64,000 nucleotides of DNA from Roseovarius mucosus DSM 17069 (GCF_000768555.3 NZ_KN293975.1:434001-498000); one strand, 5' to 3'; numbered from the stretch's first letter, positions 16,247 to 25,594 are shown. Numbers and translations are program-made. Notes: generated from the sequence alone by a model not told the origin.

Positions 16247-17761
16247 ATGCCGAAACCCGTCGTCCTGTGCATCCTCGATGGTTGGGGGCTGAGCGACAGC
16301 CCCGATGCCAACGCGCCGCATCTGGCGCGAACACCTGTTTTCGACCGGCTGATGGCCAATTGCCCCCATGCCACACTGATCACCCATGGGCCCGATGTGG
16401 GCCTTCCGCGCGGCCAGATGGGCAATTCCGAGGTGGGGCATACCAATATCGGCGCGGGTCGCGTTGTGGCGATGGACCTGGGCCAGATCGACCTTGCCAT
16501 AGAAGAAGGCTCTTTCTTTGAAAACAGCGCCTTGCAGAGCTTTGTAACCAAGATGAAGGCCAGTGGCGGGCGGGCGCATCTCTTGGGGTTGATGTCCGAT
16601 GGCGGGGTGCATGGGCATCTCAATCACATCGCGGCGGCTGCGCGGGCGCTGACCGACGCTGGGGTGCCGGTGCTGCTGCATGCGCTGACCGACGGGCGCG
16701 ACGTTGCCCCGAAATCGGCGCGGGTGCAGTTGGAGGCACTGCGTGAAATGATGCCGCCCGAGGTCCGTATCGCGACCGTCACGGGGCGCTATTTTGCCAT
16801 GGACCGCGACAACCGCTGGTCGCGCGTAGAAGAGGCCTATGAGGCGATCGTCGCCGGGCGTGGCCTGCGTTGCCCCGATCCACGCATGGCGATCACCAAT
16901 GCCTATGCCCGCTCCGAGACCGACGAATTCATAACCGCGACCGTGATCGGGGATTATGCCGGCGCGCAGGATGGCGACGGTCTCTTTTGTCTCAACTTTC
17001 GCGCCGACCGCGCCCGCGAAATCCTGCAGGCCATTGCCGATCCTGCGTTTGCGGCGTTTGAGCGGGGGTCTTGCCCAAAATGGGCGGCGCTGCTCGGGAT
17101 GGTGGAATATTCCGAGGTCCATAATGCGTGGTTCGAAACGGTTTTCCCCTCGCGCGATATCGTCAACACCCTTGCCGAATGGGTGGCGCAGCATGGCTTG
17201 CGCCAGTTTCACTTGGCCGAGACTGAAAAATATCCGCATGTGACCTTTTTTCTCAACGGCGGCAAGGAACAGCCCGAGATAGGCGAAGATCGCTACATGG
17301 CTCCCTCGCCGAATGTGGCGACCTATGATCTCAAACCTGAAATGTCCGCCGAGGAGGTCACGACCCGGCTCGTCGCGGCGATCCGGGGGCGGTATGACCT
17401 GATCGTGGTCAATTACGCCAATCCCGACATGGTCGGCCATACCGGCGATCTCAAGGCGGCGATGGCCGCCTGTGAGGCGGTGGACCAAGGTCTTGGACGG
17501 GTCGTTTCGGCGCTGGAAGAAGTGGGCGGCACGATGATCGTCACGGCAGATCACGGCAATTGCGAGGTTATGGTCGATCCCGAAACAGGTGGGCCGCATA
17601 CCGCCCACACGCTCAACCCAGTGCCGGTTATCCTGTTGGGTGGGCCAGAGGGGGCCGACTTGCGGGCGGGCGGGCGGCTGGCCGATCTGGCGCCGACGGT
17701 GCTACAACTGATGGGGCTGGAAAAACCGCTGGAAATGACTGGGGAGACCCTGCTGACATGA
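16247..17761 (+). CDS. gpmI: 2,3-bisphosphoglycerate-independent phosphoglycerate mutase
   Basis: Interconverts 3- and 2-phosphoglycerate in glycolysis and gluconeogenesis using two Mn ions. The 504-residue protein is full length. ILDGWG holds the first metal Asp; MGNSEVGHTNIGAGR holds the catalytic serine; later DGRDVAPKSA, NPDMVGHTGD and TADHGNCEVM supply further metal ligands. The start has GGAG a few bases upstream. Its stop overlaps the ATG of the EnvC-like gene (ATGA), so a metabolic gene leads an envelope operon gpmI-envC-ctpA, an arrangement usual for alphaproteobacteria. Confidence 0.96.
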   Translation: MPKPVVLCILDGWGLSDSPDANAPHLARTPVFDRLMANCPHATLITHGPDVGLPRGQMGNSEVGHTNIGAGRVVAMDLGQIDLAIEEGSFFENSALQSFVTKMKASGGRAHLLGLMSDGGVHGHLNHIAAAARALTDAGVPVLLHALTDGRDVAPKSARVQLEALREMMPPEVRIATVTGRYFAMDRDNRWSRVEEAYEAIVAGRGLRCPDPRMAITNAYARSETDEFITATVIGDYAGAQDGDGLFCLNFRADRAREILQAIADPAFAAFERGSCPKWAALLGMVEYSEVHNAWFETVFPSRDIVNTLAEWVAQHGLRQFHLAETEKYPHVTFFLNGGKEQPEIGEDRYMAPSPNVATYDLKPEMSAEEVTTRLVAAIRGRYDLIVVNYANPDMVGHTGDLKAAMAACEAVDQGLGRVVSALEEVGGTMIVTADHGNCEVMVDPETGGPHTAHTLNPVPVILLGGPEGADLRAGGRLADLAPTVLQLMGLEKPLEMTGETLLT

Positions 17762-18897
17762 GGCTATTGCCCACCTGTTGCGCGCTTTTGTGGCTCTGCG
17801 GTGGAGTTGCGCCGGTTATGGCGCAAGATCCGGCGTCAGCAGCGCGCGCGGCGAGTGAACAGCTAAGCCTTGCGGCAGAGGCGTTGGCAGAGGCAGATGG
17901 CGCGCAGAACCGGGTCAAGGCGTTGACCCAAGTCATCGCCGGCTATGAGGATGGGCTAGAGGCGATGCGCGACGGGCTGCGCCGGGCGTCGCTGCGCGAA
18001 CAGGCGCTTGGCGCGGAATTGCAGGCGCGCGAGGCCGAGATTGCACAATTGCTTGGCGTGCTCTCGACCATGGGCAATGCCCCTGTTCCGGTGCTCTTGA
18101 TGCATCCGTCGGGGCCTGTCGGCACGGCGCGGGCCGGGATGATCCTATCCGAAGTGGCCCCGGCGCTGGACGCCCGAGCGCTTGAACTGCGCGACAAGGT
18201 GCAAGAGTTGAGTGTGCTGCGCGTGCTCCAGCAAAGTGCTGCGGACAAGTTGCAAGAGGGGTTGGAGGGTGTCCAAGAGGCGCGCACCGCGCTCAGCACC
18301 GCCATAGCCGAGCGCACCGACTTGCCGCGCCGCTTTACCGAGGATCCGGTCAGGACCGCGTTGCTCATCGCATCGACCGAGACGCTGGAGGGATTCGCCA
18401 GTGGACTGAGCGAGATTGCGGTGGATGAGGCACCGGGCAGCTTGCCCGACATTACGGCGCGCAAGGGGGCATTGCCGCTGCCTGCCGAGGGGGTTATCCT
18501 GCGCCGCGCGGGTGAGGCGGATGCCGCCGGGGTCGCGCGCCCCGGCATTCTACTGGCCACGCGTCCCCGGGCGCTTGTCACCGCGCCCAGCGCGGCCACA
18601 GTCCGCTATCGCGGGCCCTTGCTCGACTACGGAAATGTGATCATTCTGGAACCGCAAGCGGGGATTTTGCTGGTGTTTGCGGGTCTCGATGTTGTTTATG
18701 GTCAGGCAGGGCAGGTTCTGCCGGGTGGCAGTCCGGTGGGGCTGATGGGAGGAGCAGGGAGCGAAGGTGATCTGCTACTTGCCGCCGATGCGCAGGATAC
18801 GGGTGCCAGACGCACACAGACGCTCTATATTGAGGTGCGGCAAGACAATTCTCCAGTGGACCCGCTCACGTGGTTCAAGACCGATAAGGATGGTTGA
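17758..18897 (+). CDS. EnvC-like murein hydrolase activator (degenerate LytM domain)
   Basis: A 379-residue periplasmic protein: signal peptide (cleavage near VMAQDP), a long coiled coil (about residues 25-200) and a C-terminal LytM/M23 fold. The zinc-binding residues of active M23 peptidases are missing: the H-x-G-x-D site reads VARPGILLAT and the H-x-H site reads LVFAGL. Like EnvC and NlpD, it is therefore probably a non-catalytic activator of amidases during septum splitting. The start overlaps the gpmI stop; ctpA follows after 3 bases. Confidence 0.85.
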   Translation: MRLLPTCCALLWLCGGVAPVMAQDPASAARAASEQLSLAAEALAEADGAQNRVKALTQVIAGYEDGLEAMRDGLRRASLREQALGAELQAREAEIAQLLGVLSTMGNAPVPVLLMHPSGPVGTARAGMILSEVAPALDARALELRDKVQELSVLRVLQQSAADKLQEGLEGVQEARTALSTAIAERTDLPRRFTEDPVRTALLIASTETLEGFASGLSEIAVDEAPGSLPDITARKGALPLPAEGVILRRAGEADAAGVARPGILLATRPRALVTAPSAATVRYRGPLLDYGNVIILEPQAGILLVFAGLDVVYGQAGQVLPGGSPVGLMGGAGSEGDLLLAADAQDTGARRTQTLYIEVRQDNSPVDPLTWFKTDKDG

Positions 18898-18900
18898 GAT

Positions 18901-20241
18901 ATGAAAAAATTCCTGATGGCCGCCTCTGCCGGCATTCTGACCGGCGCTGTGGTGACGACACAGGTGGCCGCCCCGCTATTGGCGCAGGAGGCCGAGACGA
19001 CCAGCAACGTCTACGAACAGCTTGATCTCTTTGGAGATATTTTCGAGCGGATTCGGGCGCAATATGTTGAAGAAGTCGAAACCAAGGACCTGATCGAGGC
19101 GGCTATCAATGGTATGTTGACCTCGCTTGATCCCCATTCCAGCTATCTCTCGCCCGATGACGCCGAGAATATGCAGGTGCAGACGCGCGGTGAATTCGGC
19201 GGGCTCGGGATCGAGGTCACGCAAGAAGACGGCTTCGTCAAGGTGGTCTCGCCCATGGATGGCACCCCGGCGGATCAGGCGGGCATCGAGTCGGGTGATT
19301 TTATCACCCATGTGGACGGGGCGAGTGTTCTGGGCCTTACGCTTGATGAGGCCGTGGATCTGATGCGCGGGCCGGTGGGCAGCGAGATCATCATCACCGT
19401 GGTGCGCGAGGGCTCGCCGGAGCCGTTTGACGTGTCGATCATTCGCGATACGATCAAGCTGACGGCGGTGCGGGCCCGAGCGGAGCAAGATGCGGTCGTG
19501 CTGCGCGTGACCACGTTCAATGATCAGACCTATGCAAATCTTGAAAGCGGTCTGGCGGAAAAGATCGAGGAATTGGGTGGCGAGGACAAGATGAGCGGGA
19601 TCGTGCTTGACCTGCGCAACAATCCCGGTGGCCTTCTGACGCAGGCGATCAAGGTTTCTGACGCGTTCCTCGACAAGGGCGAGATCGTGAGCACACGGGG
19701 CCGCAATCCGCAGGATGGCGAGCGCTTCAACGCCACGCCGGGCGATCTGGCGAATGGCAAGCCCATTGTTGTTTTGATCAACGGCGGGTCTGCCAGCGCG
19801 TCGGAAATCGTGGCGGGGGCATTGCAGGATCATCACCGGGCCATCGTGGTCGGCACCAAGAGCTTTGGCAAAGGGTCGGTGCAGACGGTCATGCCGCTCC
19901 GGGGCAATGGCGCGATGCGCCTGACCACCTCGCGGTATTACACGCCGTCGGGCCGGTCAATTCAGGCCCTTGGCGTCAGCCCTGATATTCTAGTCGAGCA
20001 GCCGCCGCGCGTGCCGCAGACCGAGGAGAACGAAGCCACCAAACGGCCAGATCGGTCCGAGGCGGATCTACGCGGACGTCTGAGCAACGACAGCCTGACC
20101 GAGGATGAGATCAAACAGATCGAAGAGGATCGGGCGCGGGCCGAACTGGCGGCAAAACTGCGGGAAGACGACTATCAACTGGCCTATGCCATAGACATCC
20201 TGCGTGGTTTGTCTGTGATGGCAGAGGGTCAGCCGGAATAA
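18901..20241 (+). CDS. ctpA: C-terminal processing protease CtpA (peptidase S41)
   Basis: A 446-residue periplasmic serine protease. A signal or anchor sequence covers residues 1-28. A PDZ domain follows at about 95-170 (GEFGGLGIEV, VSPMDGTPADQAGIESGD). The S41 catalytic domain has LDLRNNPGGLL, the nucleophile Ser in INGGSASASEIV and the general-base Lys in SFGKGSVQTVMPL, forming the Ser-Lys dyad. The tail (about residues 370-420) is charged. It probably trims envelope proteins or peptidoglycan hydrolases, consistent with its EnvC neighbour. A terminator hairpin follows at 20269. Confidence 0.94.
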   Translation: MKKFLMAASAGILTGAVVTTQVAAPLLAQEAETTSNVYEQLDLFGDIFERIRAQYVEEVETKDLIEAAINGMLTSLDPHSSYLSPDDAENMQVQTRGEFGGLGIEVTQEDGFVKVVSPMDGTPADQAGIESGDFITHVDGASVLGLTLDEAVDLMRGPVGSEIIITVVREGSPEPFDVSIIRDTIKLTAVRARAEQDAVVLRVTTFNDQTYANLESGLAEKIEELGGEDKMSGIVLDLRNNPGGLLTQAIKVSDAFLDKGEIVSTRGRNPQDGERFNATPGDLANGKPIVVLINGGSASASEIVAGALQDHHRAIVVGTKSFGKGSVQTVMPLRGNGAMRLTTSRYYTPSGRSIQALGVSPDILVEQPPRVPQTEENEATKRPDRSEADLRGRLSNDSLTEDEIKQIEEDRARAELAAKLREDDYQLAYAIDILRGLSVMAEGQPE

Positions 20242-20268
20242 ACCCGAGGCTCAATGCCACGTAATCAC

Positions 20269-20300
20269 AACCTCGTCCGCCTTGTGCGGGCGGGGTTTTT
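20269..20300 (+). terminator. Rho-independent terminator after ctpA
   Basis: AACCTCGTCCGC pairs with GCGGGCGGGGTT (two G-U pairs) across a 5-base loop, followed by TTTTT. It lies 28 bases past the ctpA stop. Confidence 0.75.
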
Positions 20301-20386
20301 GCTTTCAAGGGCGGGGCGGGTCTTTGTCAGGGGTCTTTTGCGGCTTGCACAAGCAATGTCCTGTGCAAGGCAAATCCCCGAGTTCG

Positions 20387-21001
20387 TCATTGCGCCTTGG
20401 CGCGCTGCGGATCCCATGCCGCGAGAACATTGGAATTGTCGTCGCTGTCATACTCGTAAAGCGTTTGCTCGGAAACGCCGGGAAGCTTGCCAAAAGCCTC
20501 AGCCGTCTTGCGCGGATACCAGGAGGTGCCGATCTGACCCGGAAACAGCTCTGACAGGATGCGTGAGGTTGCAAACGAGCATTGCGCCTGCGGCACAGGG
20601 CCATTGGCTTTGACCAGTTGCAGCGCGCGTTCCGCCAATTCCGGCGATACGTCGAGTTGCTGAATCTGCACGCGGTATGTCTGGCGCGCATGGTAGCGGG
20701 TATAGACATCCTCGACCTGAGGATTGATCCCAAAAAGCACATCATTGCGCTCGGGCAGGTGTCCAGCTTTGTTGAATGATCCGGCGGGGTCGAAAATCAC
20801 CCGTTGTGACCCATTCACCATCAGCGAGGTATGCGCGCCCGAGCCATTGTTGTTGTTGATCATTGTATAAAGGGTCAAGCGCGGCGGCCCATCATGGCGA
20901 TAGGCGGCGCGCGCCACCTCTTCGTCGGGTGCCCACACCGATTCCGCCGCGCATCCCGCCAGCGTAAGTGAGGCGGCAAGCGCCAAAACCAATGACCGCA
21001 T
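20387..21001 (-). CDS. Lipoprotein, possibly a circularly permuted NlpC/P60-type hydrolase
   Basis: A 204-residue lipoprotein with a clear lipobox (SLTLAGC, Cys17). The mature part has GSGAHTSLMVNG with VIFDPAGSF, and about 80 residues later PQAQCSFATSRIL. A His followed by a Cys in that order recalls permuted NlpC/P60 proteins of the YaeF/YiiX group, where the catalytic His precedes the Cys; this is my inference and rests only on these short patterns. It is a monocistronic gene convergent with ctpA. Otherwise it must be called a conserved hypothetical lipoprotein. Confidence 0.7.
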   Translation of the reverse strand: MRSLVLALAASLTLAGCAAESVWAPDEEVARAAYRHDGPPRLTLYTMINNNNGSGAHTSLMVNGSQRVIFDPAGSFNKAGHLPERNDVLFGINPQVEDVYTRYHARQTYRVQIQQLDVSPELAERALQLVKANGPVPQAQCSFATSRILSELFPGQIGTSWYPRKTAEAFGKLPGVSEQTLYEYDSDDNSNVLAAWDPQRAKAQ

Positions 21002-21035
21002 TACATACCCTCAGCGCGGAATAGCGACCGCGTGT

Positions 21036-21170
21036 TCAGCCGTTAACCGCTGCGATAAAGAGCAACAGCGCAATGCAGCCGACGGCGACATATGTGACCG
21101 CCTTGATAAACCCGTCAAAGGTCTTTTGCTGAACGTCGATATTCATTTCACCATGCTTGTGCTCGGCCAT
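21036..21170 (-). CDS. aa3-type cytochrome c oxidase subunit IV
   Basis: A 44-residue membrane protein: hydrophilic N terminus (MAEHKHGEMNIDVQQKTF) and one transmembrane helix (about residues 21-42). The pattern H-G-x-M-x-I-x-x-Q-x-x-T-F-x-G-F matches the bacterial aa3-type subunit IV family (PF07835), which packs against subunits I and III. The ATG at 21170 is preferred; the reading frame continues upstream to 21248 but with no family similarity. No other oxidase genes are nearby, as is common for this small subunit. Confidence 0.9.
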   Translation of the reverse strand: MAEHKHGEMNIDVQQKTFDGFIKAVTYVAVGCIALLLFIAAVNG

Positions 21171-21260
21171 GTCGCGTGTGTCCCTTGCTGACTTCCGTTC
21201 AAATTCCGGCGTTGGATAGCCCATTTGACAGGGGCTGTCACCACCCAAGCTGTCGCGGCT

Positions 21261-21713
21261 TCAGGCTTTGTTGAGGTCTTGTGCGAGGCGAAATCCGATT
21301 CGGTTGGGCTCGGCTGTCTCGACCTGTTTGGGCAGGGCGCGCAACATGACGCTGAGTTGTCCGACATGCTGGATCAGTTGCGTGCGCATGCCCATCTGGT
21401 CTTGTCCATAAAAGGTCAGAATGTCGGGCTCGAAATATCCCATGCCTTCGATGCGGATCACGCCACTGTCGCTGCCGGCAAAGCCCATCGCCACCTCATG
21501 CGCCTCGTCGAGTGTCTTTTCAAAGTTCTGGATATAGAGAATCAGCCGTTCATAGGCCCATTGTGCCGGACTCTTGGTCGTGCCTGCGTCGTTGGAGAGG
21601 GATTGCGCGGCTGTTTCGATGCAGGGCTGGTTGGGATCGGAATGTACCTCATGGGCGCGCGGCATGGCGTCGGCCTCTGCGGCTTCGGCGGTGGTGTGGA
21701 TGGTCGGGTCCAT
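21261..21713 (-). CDS. DUF6173 family protein
   Basis: A 150-residue cytosolic protein. The conserved part begins at SPAQWAYERLILYIQNFEK and runs through EHEVAMGFAG-like, IRIEGMGYFEPDILTFYG and LRALPKQ to NRIGFRLAQDL; I recognise this pattern as the DUF6173 family, whose function is unknown. The start at 21713 is preferred over 21770, which would extend into the MBL hydrolase gene. It lies 16 bases downstream of that gene and may be co-transcribed. Confidence 0.75.
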   Translation of the reverse strand: MDPTIHTTAEAAEADAMPRAHEVHSDPNQPCIETAAQSLSNDAGTTKSPAQWAYERLILYIQNFEKTLDEAHEVAMGFAGSDSGVIRIEGMGYFEPDILTFYGQDQMGMRTQLIQHVGQLSVMLRALPKQVETAEPNRIGFRLAQDLNKA

Positions 21714-21729
21714 GGGCCTGCCCCCCTTG

Positions 21730-22773
21730 TCAGCGATCCTTGATCTGCCAGAGCCATGCCTCGTCGGCACGCCGCCAGCGTGTCACCTCGCCAGCGTGCA
21801 ACAAGTGGTTGAGATGCGCAATGGCCTCGACCAGCGCCAACCCGTAAGTGCCCCGGTCGATCTGACGCTTGAAGAGCAGGGGGAAACACTCGGCTGCGGT
21901 ACGCGGTGTCGCAAGGAACGTGCGCAGTCGGTCGAGTGCGCCGTGATGATTGTCGCGCAACTGCTGCATGCGAAAGGGCAGGCCGGTGAACGGCAGCTTG
22001 TGCCCCGGCAAGACGAGATGCGTGTCGCTGGCATGGGCCGCTAAACGGTCGCAGGCGGCCAGCCAGTCGGCCAGCGGATCGGCCTCTGGTTCGGTCGGGT
22101 AGACGCCGATATTGGGGCTGATGCCGGGCAGTATCTGATCGCCGGCGATCACCAGGTTTGCATCGCGTGACCAGAGCGTGACATGTTCGGGCGCGTGCCC
22201 GCCGCCCATGCGCACATCCCAGTCGTAGCCGCCCGCGCGGATCACGTCGCCTTCCTGGATGCGGGTATAGCCCACCGGGATGGGGACGCAGATATCAGAG
22301 AAATTATAGGGGCGCTCGGATTTGCGGGCCTCGTAAATCTCCGGGTCCATCCCACCCGCCCGCGAAAAGGCGAGAGCCTGTGGTGTCGGGCTGTCTTCGA
22401 CATCGAGGATCAGCATTCGCGCCATGAGCCAACTTGTGCGCGAGGCCCAAAGCTCCGCACCAAAGCGCGCCATCAGCCAACCCGCCATGCCGATATGGTC
22501 GGGGTGATGATGGGTCAGGATCACGCGGCGGACCGGGCGGCCTTGCAATGGGCCTGACAAGATATCCTCCCATAGCGCAACGCTGCGCTTGGAATGGATG
22601 CCGGTGTCGACGATGGTCCAGCTATCCCCCTCATCCAATGCGTAGATATTGACGTGATCGAGCACCATGGGCAGCGGCAGGCGCAGCCAGAGCACGCCGG
22701 GGGCCACCTCGGTCGCGGCACCGGTTTCGGGCGGCGTGTCCCAGGGCGTGGCTATGATCGGGCCGCCATCCAT
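21730..22773 (-). CDS. MBL-fold metallo-hydrolase
   Basis: A 347-residue metallo-beta-lactamase-fold hydrolase. The zinc motif is THHHPDHIGMAGW (H-x-H-x-D-H) with further ligands at GGGHAPEHV, AGDQIL and LPGHK; the C-terminal helical region (about residues 260-347) matches the group related to glyoxalase II and RNase-like MBL hydrolases. Its ATG overlaps the stop of the upstream acyl-CoA dehydrogenase (ATGA), so the two are coupled. That suggests hydrolysis of a thioester or related intermediate in the same pathway, which is inference. Confidence 0.87.
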   Translation of the reverse strand: MDGGPIIATPWDTPPETGAATEVAPGVLWLRLPLPMVLDHVNIYALDEGDSWTIVDTGIHSKRSVALWEDILSGPLQGRPVRRVILTHHHPDHIGMAGWLMARFGAELWASRTSWLMARMLILDVEDSPTPQALAFSRAGGMDPEIYEARKSERPYNFSDICVPIPVGYTRIQEGDVIRAGGYDWDVRMGGGHAPEHVTLWSRDANLVIAGDQILPGISPNIGVYPTEPEADPLADWLAACDRLAAHASDTHLVLPGHKLPFTGLPFRMQQLRDNHHGALDRLRTFLATPRTAAECFPLLFKRQIDRGTYGLALVEAIAHLNHLLHAGEVTRWRRADEAWLWQIKDR

Positions 22774-24491
22774 CAGGCCGCGAAATCCTCGGGCGTGAGG
22801 GCATAGAGATCGGTTGCCCCTTGGGTGGCATGGGCCAAGAGGCCCGCGTGTTCCGGCAAGAGGCGCGTGATGTAGAAGCGCGCAAGCCGCGTGCGCGGCC
22901 CGTTCCCGCCTTCGGCCAAGGCCGCCTTGAGGTGGAAATGCCCCCCCAAGACCCGCGCAAAGCCGCGCAGAAACGGCGCAGCCCCGGCGAACCGTTGGTT
23001 GAGGTCTTTTTGCCCCAGCATCCACTCGACCGCTTCGCGCAGGCTCTCGGTGGCCTGCCAGACCGGTTCGGCCAATGCGGGCAGGCTGGCGCGGGCGGCT
23101 TCGGCCTGCGCCTCGATCTCGTCGAGCAGGGCATAGGCCGCCTCGCCGCCATCCATCAATTTCCGCGCCGCAAGGTCCATGGCCTGAATGCCGTTGGTGC
23201 CCTCGTAGATCGCAGTGACGCGCACGTCGCGGGAATATTGCGCGGCGCCCGTTTCCTCGATGAACCCCATGCCGCCATGCACCTGCACGCCCATTTCCGC
23301 CACCGCGATCCCGGTATCGGTGCCAAAAGCCTTGGCAATCGGGGTTAGGAAGGCCGCGCGCGCGGCCCAATTGGCATTGCCGGTCGCGGTCTGCATGTCG
23401 ATCGCCTGCGCACAGGCCAGCGCGATGGCGCGGGCGGCAAAGATGTCGGCCTTCATCGTGGCCAGCATCCGGCGCACATCGGCATGGTCGATGATGCTGC
23501 CTGATCCGCCATCAACCGGGGTGCGGCCCTGTTTGCGATCCAGCGCATAGGCCAGCGCGTGCTGGTAGGCGCCTTCGGCCACGCCGATACCCTGACCGCC
23601 CACACCAAGCCGAGCGTTGTTCATCATGGTGAACATGGCGCGCATGCCATCATGGGGCTTGCCCACCAACCAGCCGGTCGCACCATCGTATTGCATGACC
23701 GCTGTGGGGCTGCCGTGCAGGCCCATCTTGTGCTCGAGGCTCACGACCTTGAGGCTGTTGCGCTTGCCGGGGTTGCCGTTCTCATCGGGGATGAACTTGG
23801 GCACGAGAAAGAGGCTGATCCCCTTGGTGCCCGGCACGCCATCGGGCAGGCGGGCGAGAACGAGGTGGCAGACATTCTCGGTAAAGTCGTTATCGCCCCA
23901 AGAAATATAGATTTTCTGCCCGGTTACGGCATAGGTGCCGTCGCCATTTGGTTCGGCCTTGGTACGCAGCGCGCCAACGTCGGACCCGGCTTGCGGCTCG
24001 GTCAGGTTCATGGTGCCCGCCCATGCGCCGCTGACAAGTTTGGGCAGGTAGATCGCCTTGAGGTCGTCCGAGGCATGATGCTCCAGCGCCTCGATCTGGC
24101 CTTGGGTCATCAGTGGATTGAGTTGCAGCGAGAGGCAGGCCGAGGACATCATTTCGTTGACGGCGGTCGTCACCGTCATCGGAAGCCCCATGCCGCCGTG
24201 ATCGGGATGTGCGCTGATCGACACCCAGCCACCGTCGGCAATCGCGCGATAGCCCTCGGCATAGCCGGGGGAGGTGCGCACGACCCCATTCTCCAGCTTG
24301 GCGGGACTCAGATCGCCATTGCGTTGCAGCGGATAGAGAACCTCTTCGCACAGGCGCGCGGCCTCAGCGAGAATCGCTGCTGTCATGTCGGGTGTGGCCT
24401 CGGCAAATCGGTCAGTGTCGACCACTTGGGACAGGCCGACAACTTGATCGAACAGAAAGCGATACTCATCAACAGGAGCGCGATAGGGCAT
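22773..24491 (-). CDS. Acyl-CoA dehydrogenase, DmdC-like
   Basis: A 572-residue FAD flavoenzyme that introduces a double bond into an acyl-CoA. Signatures: MNLTEPQAGSDVGALRTKA, ISWGDNDFTENV, GLHGSPTAVMQYDGATGWLVG and, for the catalytic glutamate region, VTAIYEGTNGIQAMDL. The length, N-terminal MPYRAPVDEYRFLF and C-terminal extra domain match the long ACAD group that includes 3-methylmercaptopropionyl-CoA dehydrogenase (DmdC) of the DMSP demethylation pathway. Many paralogues exist, so substrate assignment is uncertain. Coupled to the MBL hydrolase. Confidence 0.85.
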   Translation of the reverse strand: MPYRAPVDEYRFLFDQVVGLSQVVDTDRFAEATPDMTAAILAEAARLCEEVLYPLQRNGDLSPAKLENGVVRTSPGYAEGYRAIADGGWVSISAHPDHGGMGLPMTVTTAVNEMMSSACLSLQLNPLMTQGQIEALEHHASDDLKAIYLPKLVSGAWAGTMNLTEPQAGSDVGALRTKAEPNGDGTYAVTGQKIYISWGDNDFTENVCHLVLARLPDGVPGTKGISLFLVPKFIPDENGNPGKRNSLKVVSLEHKMGLHGSPTAVMQYDGATGWLVGKPHDGMRAMFTMMNNARLGVGGQGIGVAEGAYQHALAYALDRKQGRTPVDGGSGSIIDHADVRRMLATMKADIFAARAIALACAQAIDMQTATGNANWAARAAFLTPIAKAFGTDTGIAVAEMGVQVHGGMGFIEETGAAQYSRDVRVTAIYEGTNGIQAMDLAARKLMDGGEAAYALLDEIEAQAEAARASLPALAEPVWQATESLREAVEWMLGQKDLNQRFAGAAPFLRGFARVLGGHFHLKAALAEGGNGPRTRLARFYITRLLPEHAGLLAHATQGATDLYALTPEDFAA

Positions 24492-24628
24492 GTTCCGTTT
24501 TCCTTTTCATCTCGTCGGCGTCGCTTGGCATCCGCAAGGAAGGCCTGTAGTGATCCGGGTTTGACAGTCAGACTAGCCGAAGGCACAGCGGCGGCAACCA
24601 AAACGCCGCGTCAGGTCAGGGGACGTAT

Positions 24629-25588
24629 ATGGCAAATGCAACCGAATTATTGCAAGCGGACGCCGCCGGTTATGCAGCGGCCTCTTCGATTTGGTCTGCC
24701 GGTGGTCTGGTCGCGTTTCCAACCGAGACCGTCTATGGTCTGGGGGCCGATGCCCGCAACGATCGAGCGGTGGCGCGGATATTCGAAGCCAAAGGGCGGC
24801 CCCGCTTCAATCCGCTGATCGTGCATGTCGCAAGTGTGGAGGCGGCCCGGCGCTATGTCGACTGGTCGGATGAGGCAGAAATCCTGGCCTCTGCTTTTTG
24901 GCCCGGTCCTCTGACCCTTGTGCTGCCGCTGCGCGCAGATTCCGGTCTCTCGCCTCTTGTGACGGCGGAGTTGCCGACGCTGGCCATCCGCGTGCCTGCG
25001 CATCCCGTGGCGCAGGGCCTTTTGACCGAGTTTGGCGGCCCGGTGGCGGCCCCCTCGGCCAATCCCTCGGGGCGGATCAGTCCGACCACGGCGGCGCATG
25101 TTCTGGCGGGGCTGTCCGGGCGGATCGAGGCGGTGATCGAGGGCGGTGCCTGTGCGGTGGGGGTGGAATCCACCATCGTGGGGCTGGCGGATCAGGCCAG
25201 CGTCTTGCGGCCCGGCGGTGTGCCGATTGAGGCGCTCGAGGCTGCATTGGGCAGGGCGCTGACGAAGCACACGGCGGGGGATCCGCTGGTGGCCCCCGGC
25301 CAGATGCAATCGCATTACGCGCCCGGTGCGCCGGTGCGCCTTAATGCCCAAGAGCGGCGGGCTGGAGAGCTGCTCTTGGGATTCGGGACGGTGGACGCGG
25401 ACCTGAACCTGTCGCCCTCCGGCGATCTGGTCGAGGCGGCGGCCAATCTCTTTGGTCATCTGCACGCGCTTGATTCGCGGGGGTCACCGATCGCGGTATC
25501 GCCCATTCCCGAAATTGGGCTTGGTCGCGCCATCAATGACCGTTTACGCCGCGCGGCGGCTCCGCGCGACGACAGATTGCCGGGGTAA
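24629..25588 (+). CDS. L-threonylcarbamoyladenylate synthase (Sua5/TsaC type)
   Basis: Makes threonylcarbamoyl-AMP from threonine, bicarbonate and ATP for the t6A37 modification of ANN-decoding tRNAs. The YrdC domain (residues 1-205) has FPTETVYGLGADA, FEAKGRPRFNPLIVHV (the K-x-R ... S ATP site), and PSANPSGRISPT. The long C-terminal part (about 215-319) is the Sua5 domain, with a linker around PGQMQSHYAPGAP. The 319-residue length fits Sua5, not short TsaC. Convergent with the DUF1330 gene 6 bases away. Confidence 0.93.
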   Translation: MANATELLQADAAGYAAASSIWSAGGLVAFPTETVYGLGADARNDRAVARIFEAKGRPRFNPLIVHVASVEAARRYVDWSDEAEILASAFWPGPLTLVLPLRADSGLSPLVTAELPTLAIRVPAHPVAQGLLTEFGGPVAAPSANPSGRISPTTAAHVLAGLSGRIEAVIEGGACAVGVESTIVGLADQASVLRPGGVPIEALEAALGRALTKHTAGDPLVAPGQMQSHYAPGAPVRLNAQERRAGELLLGFGTVDADLNLSPSGDLVEAAANLFGHLHALDSRGSPIAVSPIPEIGLGRAINDRLRRAAAPRDDRLPG

Positions 25589-25594
25589 CAGCCC

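Noticed and set aside
23559..24818. Long open frames antisense to real genes, e.g. 419 codons here and 544 codons at 59704-61338
   Set aside because: They are mirror frames of high-GC coding genes, with His/Arg/Gly-rich translations and no recognised domains.
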